From DATDPM01 sp963841995 (GTDB taxonomy: Bacteria; Pseudomonadota; Alphaproteobacteria; DATDPM01), in contig CAWJEX010000019.1 of assembly GCA_963841995.1 (NCBI GenBank), forward strand, positions 151,800-215,799: a stretch of DNA of 64,000 nucleotides, written 5' to 3'. Under the pieces are notes generated by a model. It was given only the letters and a program-made list of their open reading frames with translations, was not told where the DNA came from and ran no database searches. Numbering within the stretch: the stretch's first letter is position 1; each line of letters begins with the position of its first letter. Positions 26,880 through 38,218 of the stretch are shown here, one piece after another. The position numbers and the translations under genes were made by a program.

Positions 26880-27497
26880 TTATGCGGGAAAGTCGTGATC
26901 GGGCTTCGGATGGGGCCTCGCGATCGCCTCCCATTCCGGTTTCAGCAGGCCGTACATCGACAGATCGCGATACTCTCCGTTCACTCTTTGACGCGCCCGC
27001 AACGGTCCCCCCTCGAGCCGAAATCCCACACGCTCAATCATCCGGATCGCCGCATGATTTTCCGGGGTCACCGTGATTTCCACGCGATGCATATTCAAGC
27101 CTTCGAAACAGTATTCGAGCAGCGCCGTCATCGCTTCAACCATCAGGCCTCCGCCCCAATATGGCCGCGCGAGCATGAATCCGACTTCCAAACGGGAATT
27201 CCAATTTTCCCGATGATGATAGTTCACGAAGCCGACGACGGCTCCGGTTGCTTTATAAACGAGAGACCACGTTGCGTGCCAAGCCGGCAATTTGAAAAGG
27301 TAGACTTGCATGCGCCTTTCCGTGTCCGCCATGTCGCGGGAATCGGGAAAGTCCATGAAGCGCATCGTCTCTGGATCGCTGAACGCTACGTGCAGCCCCG
27401 GCGCATCCTCCGCCAGCATCGGTCTTATGTACAGTCGGGGCGTCACGAAAACCGGCTGTTCCGAATTTTCTTTGCCCGATAGATCGCTCGTCGCCAT
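26880..27497 (-). CDS. GNAT N-acetyltransferase, RimJ/RimL-like
   Basis: 205 residues. It shows TPRLYIRPMLAEDAPGLHVA, a central VVGFVNYHHRENWNSRLEVG strand, acetyl-CoA pyrophosphate-loop region PYWGGGLMVEAM and ENHAAIRMIERVGFRLEG. This is the pattern of ribosomal-protein alanine acetyltransferases and related small-molecule acetylators. Substrate unknown. Length is normal for the family. Confidence 0.88.
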   Translation of the reverse strand: MATSDLSGKENSEQPVFVTPRLYIRPMLAEDAPGLHVAFSDPETMRFMDFPDSRDMADTERRMQVYLFKLPAWHATWSLVYKATGAVVGFVNYHHRENWNSRLEVGFMLARPYWGGGLMVEAMTALLEYCFEGLNMHRVEITVTPENHAAIRMIERVGFRLEGGPLRARQRVNGEYRDLSMYGLLKPEWEAIARPHPKPDHDFPA

Positions 27498-27639
27498 TAT
27501 CCTGGCCGTACCGGCGGCCGATATCTGAGTGACTGGACCTGATTCTTTTGGGTCATTCTCTTAGATCGCTTGGTAAGCCGTCCGGTGACGCCGATAACTC
27601 CTCCACGGGCCACTCGGCCTAGGTCCTGGCGCAGAATGA

Positions 27640-27924
27640 TTAAAAGTTATCGCGAGGCGATGTTAAAGAGGCGGTTCGCCATAAAAGGGCAAAAAGCGAG
27701 GCCGTGTAAGGAAATGAAAATAACATTGTGTGGCTGGCCGAATGCAATCGGTTGTCGATCATCCGAAAGGCGTACACCGATAACGCAATGGTCAATGCCG
27801 TCAGTACGCAACCAATAACCGACGCTGGACGATAGAACCACCCAATTTTACGGAACCATATCGGTTTCAAACGACCCCCCATCCTAACTCCAGCGCTTGC
27901 CGGAAAAGCATTGGGCCAGATCAT
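27640..27924 (-). CDS. Small two-TM membrane protein (paralogue B)
   Basis: 94 residues, a close relative of the protein at 17586-17864. It shares RLKPIWFRKIGWFYRPASVI, an LTALTIAL segment and LLWRTASLTSPRD at the end. Two hydrophobic helices are predicted. Conservation between the copies argues for real coding. Function unknown. Confidence 0.65.
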   Translation of the reverse strand: MIWPNAFPASAGVRMGGRLKPIWFRKIGWFYRPASVIGCVLTALTIALSVYAFRMIDNRLHSASHTMLFSFPYTASLFALLWRTASLTSPRDNF

Positions 27925-28269
27925 GCTCTAGGCGGGGCCACCCGTGTTAGCGACATTCGCCCAACAGTGATGTCCGGTCGAACGGTCGACGACATCCTCG
28001 AACGTCGTGAACGGTCGATCTGCTTTCGCCGAAGGTCGCCGCACCCAATTTCATGCCGCTTCCGCGATGCGGTGGGGCAGAGAACGCGTCAGATCCTGTG
28101 GCACAATTCTTGGAAACATCAATGAATCAGAGAGTTAACCATAAATATGCAATAACATCGGCAGCTTCGCGCATGAACGCAACGATACCGTTGCGTTGCG
28201 TTTTCTATGGTGATATAAAGGCATCGCCATTGGCTCGATCCCCGCGAGCCGTTTTTGGAGCACACCGCC
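27925..28269. other. Intergenic region
   Basis: 345 bases without a recognisable gene. The stretch close to 28270 should carry the promoter of the secreted Tyr-rich protein. Confidence 0.4.
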
Positions 28270-28608
28270 ATGAAGTTCAAAACTGCCGCAGTTTGCGCCC
28301 TCGTTTCCGCGGTCGCCATTGCCCCGGTTTCCCCCGCTTCGGCACATGACCACTTCTTCCACGGCCACGACGGCCCGATTCTCGGCCTGTTCGCAGCCGG
28401 CGCTGCGATCGCGATCGGCACCGCCGCGTTGCTGACCGCTCCGATCAGGGCGGTCGCCACCCCGGCGCCGGCTTACTACGCTCCGCCGCCTTACTTCGCG
28501 CCGCCGGTTTACTATGCCGCGCCGGGACCCTATTACGTGCGGCCGCGAGCGTATTATGCCGTGCCGCCGGGATACTACGCGCGGCGTCCGGGCTATTATG
28601 TCCCCTGA
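28270..28608 (+). CDS. Secreted Tyr/Pro-rich protein
   Basis: 112 residues from ATG 28270 (GGAG about 10 bases upstream). A signal peptide ends at PASA|HDH. A His-rich patch, one hydrophobic segment (GLFAAGAAIAIGTAALL) and a repetitive tail of YYAPPPYF, YYAAPGPYY and PPGYYARRPGYY units follow. Proteins of this plan are common in Hyphomicrobiales and are thought to be envelope-associated. Function unknown. Confidence 0.7.
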   Translation: MKFKTAAVCALVSAVAIAPVSPASAHDHFFHGHDGPILGLFAAGAAIAIGTAALLTAPIRAVATPAPAYYAPPPYFAPPVYYAAPGPYYVRPRAYYAVPPGYYARRPGYYVP

Positions 28609-28714
28609 TGCCGGCTCCGAGCGATCGGGACTTTGCGGCGCGGTAAATACGCGGCGCCCAAGGACGGGATGCGCCGCCGTCCCGCGGCGAGCGGTTTGGC
28701 AACAAACGTCGTGA

Positions 28715-29407
28715 ATGAAGAACATCCCTCGTAAGCCCCCGGCGGTTTTGGCTCGCCTCGGCGGCCGGCCCTCGCGGCTGCGAGCCGAGCAGATCCGCGA
28801 CCAGATCCTCGACGTTGCCGCCGACTTGCTGCTGACCCACGGCTATGGTGCCACCAGCATCGAGGCCATTGCCAAGCGTGCCGGCATTTCCAAGCGAACT
28901 TTCTACCACCGCTTTCGAGACAAGGCCGAAGTCTTCGACGCCGTGGTGCGCCGCCTGGTCGAACGCTTGCGTCCCACCAAATCCGCGCGCCTGTTGAAAG
29001 GCCGGACCCTAGAAGATGTCTTGCAACAACTGGCGGACGCCATTCTACACGCCTCGCTCATTCCCGAGGCGCTTGCTCTCTATCGCGTCATCGTCGCCGA
29101 AGCGACAAGGTTTCCCGAACTGGCGGCGGTCATGAACGCGCAAGGCACGCGGCAGGAAGCGATCGAGCTCATCGCCGAACTGCTGGAACGCGAGGCCCGC
29201 GCCGGAAATCTGACCGTGGACAACGCCCGGTTTGCCGCGGAGCAATTCCTCCAAATGGTCGTTTCGGGACCGCAGCGCCGCGCCCTTGGCCTCGGCACGC
29301 CGATGACGGCACCCGAACTCGATGCCTGGGCACGCGATACGGTCACATTGTTCCTGAAGGGCTGCTTCCGAGGAATGCCGATGCGGTCCCGGGGTCAGCA
29401 CCGCTGA
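28715..29407 (+). CDS. TetR-family transcriptional regulator
   Basis: 230 residues. The N-terminal HTH (about 22-70) reads ILDVAADLLLTHGYGATSIE, then AIAKRAGISKRTFYHRFRDK. The C-terminal ligand domain resembles the AefR/TetR_C_7 group. TetR proteins are usually repressors released by small ligands. It lies upstream of the macA-macB-like genes in the same direction and may control them, although a repeat copy lies between. Confidence 0.88.
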   Translation: MKNIPRKPPAVLARLGGRPSRLRAEQIRDQILDVAADLLLTHGYGATSIEAIAKRAGISKRTFYHRFRDKAEVFDAVVRRLVERLRPTKSARLLKGRTLEDVLQQLADAILHASLIPEALALYRVIVAEATRFPELAAVMNAQGTRQEAIELIAELLEREARAGNLTVDNARFAAEQFLQMVVSGPQRRALGLGTPMTAPELDAWARDTVTLFLKGCFRGMPMRSRGQHR

Positions 29408-29944
29408 TCGACCGCACGTGGCCGGGTCTCTCCCGTCTCGGCACGCGGATGATTCGAATGATTCCCCAATTGCAGACCGGCTCCCGCTCAGCCGTTCAGA
29501 CGTAAGGGGTGGCGGTCGTGTTCACGACTCGAACCAGCGCTGACGAAATTCAATCGCGCCGAGACGCCGCTATCAAGCGGGTAGTGATATCCAGAATTTC
29601 GAGGTGGCACAAAATCACGTCGTAACTGATTAAAAAAATTGGGTCGAAAAGAGGTGTCGAAAAGAGGTTTGGTGCCCAGGGGCGGGCTTCTTCAAGTTAT
29701 AAAAATCATCGGATCGATTTGACCGGCCGCGGTTTAGGATTGCCCGGAAAGCCAAGCCGGGGCAGGATGACCCTGAAACTGGCGCGCATCTGGGGAATCC
29801 CGGCTATAAGGGATTATCCCACCTTGAAATGGCTCAGTTCGTCGCCCCGCGGAGCGGCCGTTAATGGTCGCGACCTTGACATGAATCAAGGCCGTCGGGC
29901 GTCCGGGTAGCCATCCTAGATCGAAATCCTCGGATTCTCGGCTG
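29408..29944. other. Intergenic region with a repeat copy
   Basis: 537 bases between the tetR-like gene and macA. The middle holds dispersed repeat copy 3; the last 200 bases should contain the macA promoter. No gene is seen. Confidence 0.4.
29560..29710 (+). repeat. Dispersed repeat copy 3 (left part)
   Basis: Starts near CGCCGCTATCAAGCGGGTAG, continues through ATATCCAGAATTTCGAGGTG and TTTGGTGCCCAGGGGCGGGC to TTATAAAAATCA. The motif GTCGAAAAGAGGT is repeated inside it. The right hairpin module is absent. Confidence 0.75.
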
Positions 29945-31213
29945 ATGGACGATCAGATTCAAATCAAGAGCTTGGCGCAGCCAGTCGGGCCGGTACTCCC
30001 CGCTTCACCGCGCGTACAGAAACGCCCCCATCGTCTTTGGCTGATTGCCGTGCTCATTGGCATTCTTGGCGTCGGCGCCGGCGCAGCATGGTGGATCGCC
30101 GGCCGCAGTGGTGCCGTGCACTATACAACGATACCGGTGACGCGCGGCACGGTTGCCCGTACCGTCACTGCGACCGGGACGATCAACCCGGTGCTGACGA
30201 TCATCGTCGGCACCGCCGTATCCGGCGTCATCCGGGAGCTGCAATGCGACTACAACACGAAAGTGACCAAGGGTCAGATCTGCGCCAAGATCGATCCCCG
30301 CCCCTATCAGGCACTGGTCGACCAGGATAAGGCGAACCTGGCGGTCGCCAAGGCGCAGCTCGAAAAGGACAAGGCAAATCTCGAGTACACCAAGATCAAT
30401 GCCCAGCGCACCGCCTCGCTGGCGCAGCAGAACTCGATCGCTCAAGACGCTGCTGACCAGTCGATGAGCATCTACCATCAGGGGGAAGCGCAGATCATCC
30501 TCGACCAGGCGACGATCCAGCAGTGGGAATCCCAGCTCGAGGGCGCGCAGGTGAACCTTGACTACACCGATATCATTTCGCCGGTCGACGGCACTGTGGT
30601 GTCGCGCAACGTGACGCAAGGGCAGACGGTCGCGGCGAGCCTCCAGACGCCGACATTGTTCCTGATCGCCACCGATCTCGCCAAGATGGAAGTCGACACC
30701 AATGTCAGCGAGAGCGACATCGGCGGCGTCAAGGAAAACAACCCCGCGAGCTTCACGGTCGAGGCCTATCCCGACCGCCCATTCGAGGGCAGCGTCGTCC
30801 AGGTGCGGCAGGCGCCGCAAACGCTGCAGAACGTCGTCACCTTCGACGTCGTGGTCGGCGTCGCCAACCCCGACCTGCTGCTCATGCCGGGGATGACGGC
30901 CACGACCAAGATCGTCACCGACGAGCGCGACAATGTCATTCGAGTGCCCGATCAGGCGCTCCGTTACGTGCCTGCCGATGCGACCGCCACCGCACCGGCG
31001 CAGGCTGTGGGCGCGGCGACCCGGCAGGGGCAGGTCTGGCTGCTGGCCAACGGTAAGCCCGTCCACATTGCCGTGACGCTCGGGCTCGACGATGACAGCT
31101 TTACCGAGATCGTCGGCGGAGAGCTGAAGCCCGACGATCAGGTCATCCTGTCCGAACAATACGGCGGCGCCGGTGGAAGCGGCCGGTCGGCCGTCTCGCC
31201 GCCGCGGCTGTAG
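29945..31213 (+). CDS. MacA-type periplasmic adaptor of a tripartite exporter
   Basis: 422 residues: an N-terminal membrane anchor (about 29-51), a biotinyl-lipoyl-like domain (GTAVSGVIRELQCDYNTKVT), a long coiled-coil hairpin (about 120-215), the second lipoyl half (DIISPVDGTVVSRNVTQGQT) and membrane-proximal domains. It matches HlyD/MacA adaptors that link a MacB ABC transporter to an outer-membrane channel. macB follows after one base. Confidence 0.9.
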   Translation: MDDQIQIKSLAQPVGPVLPASPRVQKRPHRLWLIAVLIGILGVGAGAAWWIAGRSGAVHYTTIPVTRGTVARTVTATGTINPVLTIIVGTAVSGVIRELQCDYNTKVTKGQICAKIDPRPYQALVDQDKANLAVAKAQLEKDKANLEYTKINAQRTASLAQQNSIAQDAADQSMSIYHQGEAQIILDQATIQQWESQLEGAQVNLDYTDIISPVDGTVVSRNVTQGQTVAASLQTPTLFLIATDLAKMEVDTNVSESDIGGVKENNPASFTVEAYPDRPFEGSVVQVRQAPQTLQNVVTFDVVVGVANPDLLLMPGMTATTKIVTDERDNVIRVPDQALRYVPADATATAPAQAVGAATRQGQVWLLANGKPVHIAVTLGLDDDSFTEIVGGELKPDDQVILSEQYGGAGGSGRSAVSPPRL

Positions 31214-31214
31214 C

Positions 31215-33331
<2,117 letters not shown>

Positions 33332-33571
33332 CGCGACACGGACATCTCACCGCCTTAACGCTGCGTTCAGATCGCGTAGCATCTGCGCTTTTTTGGTGCG
33401 TCTCTCGCAGTTCCGTTATTCCCGCTGCCGTGGTCCGTTGGATGACCGCCGTTTAAGGTCCGTTTTGTCAAAAGCAGTCGATCAACCGCGGCCCTCAGAA
33501 AGTTTGTTCTTCCGCCAACAACCAACTCGCTTTGTGAAATTGCGGGGTGTTGCGGCCGGGTCTACCCACGC

Positions 33572-33784
33572 GGAATTGCTGCTTCCGGGCGGGCGGTGGT
33601 ATCCAGGATTTCGACGCGGGACAAAATCGCGTCGTAACTGATTAAAAAACTTCTGCCCAGAAAGAGATCTGGTGCCCAGGGGCGGGATCATTCAAGCTAT
33701 AAAAATCAATGACTTACAAAAAAGTGGGACACTGAATCTTCCCGTGGCGTTTTTAGGCTTTCCGGGGAAAGTGTCCCACTGGAA
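33572..33784 (+). repeat. Dispersed repeat copy 4 (full length)
   Basis: Best reference copy, about 213 bp. The left part has GGTGGTATCCAGGATTTCGA. The centre has CTGGTGCCCAGGGGCGGGAT, a reverse-strand match to a tRNA 3' end. An AT-rich linker follows. The right module is bounded by AGTGGGACAC and GTGTCCCACT (perfect inverted repeat) with an inner CTTTCCGGGGAAAG palindrome. Confidence 0.85.
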
Positions 33785-34012
33785 AAACCATTCCCCAGAG
33801 CTCGGATGCTCCCCAGATTCACTGCTTCGCACCACAGCCGGATCGTCGATCAATGCGATCAATTTCCTATCATTTGAAAAGGTTCCGATTTCTTCTCGTG
33901 AGTTTGGTCGGCCTATCGCCCGTTATTGCTGTTGTTCAATCAGACAAGCCGATGATAAAGCAGTCGTTGCTAACTCACCGTCGCCTTCTTTAATTTCCGG
34001 GGGACTTGCTCG

Positions 34013-34442
34013 ATGACCGATCCTGACGCGAACGCGGCGTTGATCCGCCAGTTCTACGATGAGACATTCAACCGGGGGAACGTCGAGTTCGCCGAACGCG
34101 TCCACGGTCCCGGCTGCCGCTACCACGACATCACCGTGCCCGGCGCCCCCATCGATCATGCGACCTACATGGCCCGCAACGCCGGCTTCGCGGCCGCGTT
34201 CCCGGACCGCCGAGTTGATATCGAAGACCTGATTGCCAGGGGCGACCGCGTCGTCGCGCGTGCAGTCTTACACGCCACCCATCCTGGTCCTCTCGGCAAC
34301 ATTGCCCCGACTGGCAGGTAAGGTGCGGCTCGCCTCCACGATCATCTATCGCTTCGATCAAGCTCGCGTCGTCGAAGAGTGGGAGATCTTCGACAAACTC
34401 GGCATGTACCAACAGCTCGGGGTCACGCCACCATCTGCTTGA
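34013..34442 (+). pseudogene. SnoaL-like / ester-cyclase family protein, frameshifted
   Basis: The first part (ALIRQFYDETFNRGNVEFAE, then GDRVVARAVLHATH and IAPTGR) ends at a TAA near 34321. The expected continuation KVRLASTIIYRFDQARVVEE to LGMYQQLGVTPPSA is in the next frame, ending 34442. Deleting one T (about 34320) joins them. SnoaL-like proteins have an NTF2 fold and act as cyclases, hydrolases or carriers of small polar metabolites. Confidence 0.75.
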
Positions 34443-34803
34443 TCCGGAACCAGCGCTCTTGGCGGAAACGACGCGCGGTGTGGCGTTGCCTGCCACCGTG
34501 GCAGCAAGCCGACCAGACCGTGAGGATGATTCAAAAAACTTGACAATGCAGAGTGGAACAGAACAAGAATTGATTCAAAATTATCCCATAAAAACAATTC
34601 ATTCTTTTTTTCATCGCACACGCCGATTACCCAAGTCAGCACCAAGGCTGGCACGCGGCGCTGCAGCGAGCCAATGCTCTCAAATGCTTTGCAGAGATAC
34701 AAGGACTCAAACCTCGGACCCGTTAGAGAACAGCTTCCCTCGTCAAGGCCCCGTTCGAAATCGAATCTCCATTCAACTCGGATCGATTTGACCGATTACG
34801 TCT
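34443..34803. other. Intergenic region without recognisable gene
   Basis: 360 bases between two convergent genes; no domain-bearing frame, repeat or clear terminator. Confidence 0.4.
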
Positions 34804-35865
34804 TCAAAGTTTGCCGATTTCTCGCTTGGCAAGCCAGACGCCGGGGATCATGGGAAGCCAGAAGGTGAATCCTCGGAGCAGAAGAGTCGCTGCGAAGGCA
34901 GCCTCGATCGGCACGCCAAGCAAGCTAAGCATTCCAACCGAAGCAGCCTCGAACGTTCCAAGACCAAGAGGAATTGGCGCAACCGTCGCTGTCATCGACG
35001 CGATAATGAAGCTGACCACGATGATCCAAAAGTCAACTGCCAAACCAATGGCGCGAAATGCAACCCAGAGAGTCGTCGCATCGAGAAGGAAAATTCCCAA
35101 TTGAAGCAAGATTGCTTGAACGAGCAAACTCGTATCGCGGAGAAGGTCGGTGGGCGCTTTCGCAAGAGCGTTTAACAGCGTCGCCACACCGGGCAGCTTA
35201 CGCAACCATGCGATTGGCACGTGATCGACCCGATTTTTCAAGAAGAGAACCGCCACCGGGATCATCACGACGACGGATGCGAAGATGCTGACCGCGGTAA
35301 CGGGCGCAAGATCTGCCCGGTCGTGCAGCCAGAGTATTCCTGCGCTGCCAAGCACGGCGATCAAATAGGCGGCATCGTATGAGACCAGCCCAACCAACAT
35401 CGCGGCCATTGCCAGGTGCAGGCGGACATGCCGGCGCGTGAGGCCTCTGACGACCAGCAGCGTTCCGCTGGCACCGCCGCTCGGGATCGCCTGATCCACA
35501 AATAGTTTCGCCACGCCAAGCGGAAAAAGAGACCGGAGCGACTGCGGGTGCCCGGCGCGCCGCAACGCTTGGCGCCAAACCGTTGCGGCGCAAACATAGG
35601 TTAGTATTTGCGTAGCGCACGCAACGAATATCCACTCTGGACGCGATCCGCGCGCGAGCTCGATGAATCGTTCGATCGAGCTGAAGTGCAGAACGATGAC
35701 GATGAGCGCCGACAGAGTGATAAGACCGAGAGCCCAGGGCAAGACTCGCCGGCGACCGAGCCCCCAGTCAGCGAGAAGATGCTCTTGTCCGTCATCGGGC
35801 CGTGATTCGACCTCGATTGGTGATCGGGCGGGCTCGTGGTGAGCTGGCAGACGCTTCATGGCCAC
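34804..35865 (-). CDS. Flippase-like / lysylphosphatidylglycerol synthase TM-region protein
   Basis: 353 residues, mostly membrane: about eight hydrophobic helices after a polar 40-residue N-terminus. The typical motif regions are VAKLFVDQAIPSGGASGTLL, an AMLVGLVSYDAAYL helix and IPLGLGTFEAASVGMLSLLG near the end. It belongs to the UPF0104/AglD-like group (LPG_synthase_TM) of membrane proteins linked to lipid-linked sugar or aminoacyl-lipid flipping. No synthase domain is attached. Stand-alone gene. Confidence 0.85.
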   Translation of the reverse strand: MAMKRLPAHHEPARSPIEVESRPDDGQEHLLADWGLGRRRVLPWALGLITLSALIVIVLHFSSIERFIELARGSRPEWIFVACATQILTYVCAATVWRQALRRAGHPQSLRSLFPLGVAKLFVDQAIPSGGASGTLLVVRGLTRRHVRLHLAMAAMLVGLVSYDAAYLIAVLGSAGILWLHDRADLAPVTAVSIFASVVVMIPVAVLFLKNRVDHVPIAWLRKLPGVATLLNALAKAPTDLLRDTSLLVQAILLQLGIFLLDATTLWVAFRAIGLAVDFWIIVVSFIIASMTATVAPIPLGLGTFEAASVGMLSLLGVPIEAAFAATLLLRGFTFWLPMIPGVWLAKREIGKL

Positions 35866-36130
35866 CGTTCAGCGGACATAATTAATTACGGCATCACCAA
35901 AAAAAGCAAAGAGTACGACAAGCACACGCCAACAATTCGCGCACTCCCAAAGTCTGCCGCCGGTCCTCATTCTTACCCTCTCAAGGATATTGAGGCGACA
36001 AGTGCTATCCTGGCGGCCAGTTCAATGCCGACCATGAAGCGGTTGCCGCGAACCCGCGCACCTCACGCTCTCGACGATTTGTGCCCCGCGGGATCCGCTG
36101 GGGACCCCAACCTTCGTAGCGAAGACAGTA
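35866..36130. other. Intergenic region without recognisable gene
   Basis: 265 bases between the flippase-like gene and a repeat copy. It should hold the flippase promoter. Nothing else is seen. Confidence 0.35.
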
Positions 36131-36343
36131 CGAAATACTGTTTCCGGGCGGGTGATGGTATCCGGGATTTCGAGGTGGGACAAAATCACGGCATAACCGA
36201 TTTAAAAATTTCGGCTCGGAAAGAGGTCTGGTGCCCAGCGGCGGGATTCTCCAAGCTATAAAAATCAATAGCTTACAAAAAAGTGGGGCACCGAATCTTC
36301 TTATATCGTTATTAGGCTTTCCGGGGAAAGTGTCCCACTGGTT
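36131..36343 (+). repeat. Dispersed repeat copy 5 (full length)
   Basis: Same layout as copy 4, including TCTGGTGCCCAGCGGCGGGA and TTAGGCTTTCCGGGGAAAGT. Its right end abuts the PAS_5 remnant, giving that remnant a new C-terminus. Confidence 0.85.
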
Positions 36344-36500
36344 TTTCAACCTTGGCGAAGACGAGGATCAGTATACACACGTGCTCGCCATCGCTGGCGA
36401 GAGGGAAGGCAGCGCGCTCATAGTGAACATGATCAAATAGGGAAAAAGATCGGCGATTTCCGAAGGATCGATATTTTGGCAGCCGGGCGGTCCCGGCATC
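36340..36500 (-). pseudogene. PAS_5-family remnant
   Basis: Minus-strand pieces read PGCQNIDPSEIADLFP and then HVHYERAAFPLASDGEHV and FAKVEKP. They match the PAS_5 genes at 11605 and 15591 but with the middle deleted. The remnant ends exactly at dispersed repeat copy 5. Confidence 0.65.
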
Positions 36501-36862
36501 TGGTCCAATCCGTTGCCTGACCACCGTCCAGCCAGATTGGTTCACTCCAGTGCGGCAAAACATCGTCGCCTCAATTTGGTCTCACGGAACCGATGGAAAT
36601 GCGAGAGCCGGCGTGATAATCTTTTTTATCTATTCCATGGTCGCAAGCACCGGACGGTGCGGCGTTCCCGCGAGACGCCCAAGAACCTCTCAAGAGACGG
36701 AAGAGCGCAGCGGGCGACGAAAAAAGCGGCCAGGAAAAATCTTTTCGAAACGTCACGTTGCGGCGCCGAGCCTGGGGAATGGGCCGCATCCAGTGAACAA
36801 AACGGCCCGCGCGGCAGGGGGGCATGCGCGAGGATGGCGAAGCTTTTTGTAGGAGACTGCCA

Positions 36863-37435
36863 ATGACCGCGAAGAAGACCTTCCTGCCGACAGATATCCT
36901 TTCCCTCATGTCCGAGAATTTCGCGCTGCCGGAAAGCTTGAAGGGGCAGACCGGTATCCTCCAAGCTCAAGCGACCCTGCTTGCCGGCATGCAAGAGATC
37001 ACGCGCGAATGGCTGCAACGCCGGAACGAGGCCAACGAAAGCGGCATCCGCGCGGTGGAGCGCATTTGCTCTTGCACCGATCCGAGCGAAATGATGGTCG
37101 CCTATTTCGATTGGCTGGGCGGCGCGCTGCGCCGCTTGAGCGAGGACACGACGGCGCTGAGCGACAAGGCCCTGGCTCTGACCGCCTCGGCCGCGCGCAC
37201 CGGCGCCAAGCCGAAGGCCAAGGCCGCCAAAGCGAAACCCAAGGCGAAGGCCGCGAAGGCGGGAGCGAAGCCGGCGGCGCAAACCGCCGCGGCAACCGCG
37301 CAGCCGGCCCCGGCGGTGCGTGCCGTCGAATTCGAAGCAGCGCCTCGCCGGCTGACGCGCCATCCCGCCGCTCCGCGACGTGGGCGGCCGTCAAAGTCTT
37401 ATGCCTTAGCGCGTCCCAAATGGCCGCGCGCGTAA
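36863..37435 (+). CDS. Phasin-family protein
   Basis: 190 residues from ATG 36863 (GGAG about 9 bases upstream). The N-terminal helical phasin domain shows LLAGMQEITREWLQRRNEAN and MMVAYFDWLGGALRRLSED. The tail is Ala/Lys-rich with AKPKAKAAKAK-type repeats, as in phasins that bind DNA and polyhydroxyalkanoate granules. It would coat storage granules and perhaps tie them to the nucleoid. A terminator follows. Confidence 0.82.
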   Translation: MTAKKTFLPTDILSLMSENFALPESLKGQTGILQAQATLLAGMQEITREWLQRRNEANESGIRAVERICSCTDPSEMMVAYFDWLGGALRRLSEDTTALSDKALALTASAARTGAKPKAKAAKAKPKAKAAKAGAKPAAQTAAATAQPAPAVRAVEFEAAPRRLTRHPAAPRRGRPSKSYALARPKWPRA

Positions 37436-37455
37436 TTTTCTACAGCCGTTTCAAG

Positions 37456-37477
37456 CGGCGCCTCCGGGCGCCGTTTT
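37456..37477 (+). terminator. Rho-independent terminator of the phasin gene
   Basis: A 7-bp stem CGGCGCC / GGCGCCG with a TCCG tetraloop is followed by TTTT, 21 bases after the phasin stop. Confidence 0.75.
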
Positions 37478-37790
37478 CCTAAGCGCGCGCGAAGCGCGCG
37501 AAACGGCCGCGCAACATGCACCTTGCCGTGGTGGCCCGGCTCCTGCTTGATACGCGGCGTAATTGAGCGAGGTACAAGGTTAATCTTGCACCTTCGAAAA
37601 CTTCATCCGAGCTGGCATAAGAGGTACAAAGTGAACTGGGGTTAGAGCTGAACGACGAAAGGCTGCTCCAGCACCGCTACGTGCAGATCGAGGACATGGC
37701 CGAACTTACACCGCCGACCATCGACACAGAGCCGACCAAACTGCCACCAAAGGCGGCCTGACCAATGGCCACCTCAACCTCCACCCTCAT
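37478..37790. other. Intergenic region with a short coding remnant
   Basis: A second GC-only palindrome (GCGCGCGAAGCGCGCG) lies at about 37483-37500. A short open stretch near 37650-37761 ends LTPPTIDTEPTKLPPKAA; it looks like the tail of a lost gene. Nothing else is seen. Confidence 0.35.
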
Positions 37791-38198
37791 TTACACCACC
37801 TTGACGGACGTGACCTTCCGGGCACGCTTTCTGCCTCGTGCCGTCTTTGTTTGGGCGGCGACTTTGGCTCGCGGCGCCCCTTTCTTGCGACGTCCGGCCT
37901 TTGCGGCCGGCCGGCCGCGCTTCTTACGCGATGGTCCATGCTTGACATGAATTCGCTCGACACCGCGCGTCGGAGCGTGTTCCTGCGCCCACGCAAGTGC
38001 CGCCTCAAAACCGACAGGCTCCGCAAACACAATTTCGTGGTTGATCAACCCCGTCGCCGCATCCTGCCAGAAATAGGTCACGGTGCTGTCCGGCTGGTCG
38101 TCTACGTACCAGGTGTGAACGACCAAGCACGGAACCGCCGGTGCGAAAAATTCAAGGTCGCCCAGTTCGACGGTTGTCCACGCGACTAAAGTCGCCAT
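37791..38198 (-). CDS. Hypothetical protein with basic AT-hook-like tail
   Basis: 135 residues. The N-terminal 85 form a beta-rich domain with aromatic residues (CLVVHTWYVDDQPDSTVTYF). The C-terminal 45 are Lys/Arg/Ala-rich with KKRGRPAAKAG, an AT-hook-like GRP core. This suggests nucleic-acid or chromosome binding through the tail. The domain was not recognised. It has its own ribosome site (GGAGGGAC). Confidence 0.65.
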   Translation of the reverse strand: MATLVAWTTVELGDLEFFAPAVPCLVVHTWYVDDQPDSTVTYFWQDAATGLINHEIVFAEPVGFEAALAWAQEHAPTRGVERIHVKHGPSRKKRGRPAAKAGRRKKGAPRAKVAAQTKTARGRKRARKVTSVKVV

Positions 38199-38218
38199 GA
38201 GAAGTCCCTCCTGCTTCC

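Noticed and set aside
26596..26898. Open frame through repeat copy 2
   Set aside because: It runs through the repeat and its extension, with no ribosome site, and the similar stretch after copy 8 does not keep the frame.
36312..36563. Possible intact PAS-like gene
   Set aside because: Only two separated PAS_5 pieces match and the C-terminus comes from a repeat, so it is recorded as a remnant.
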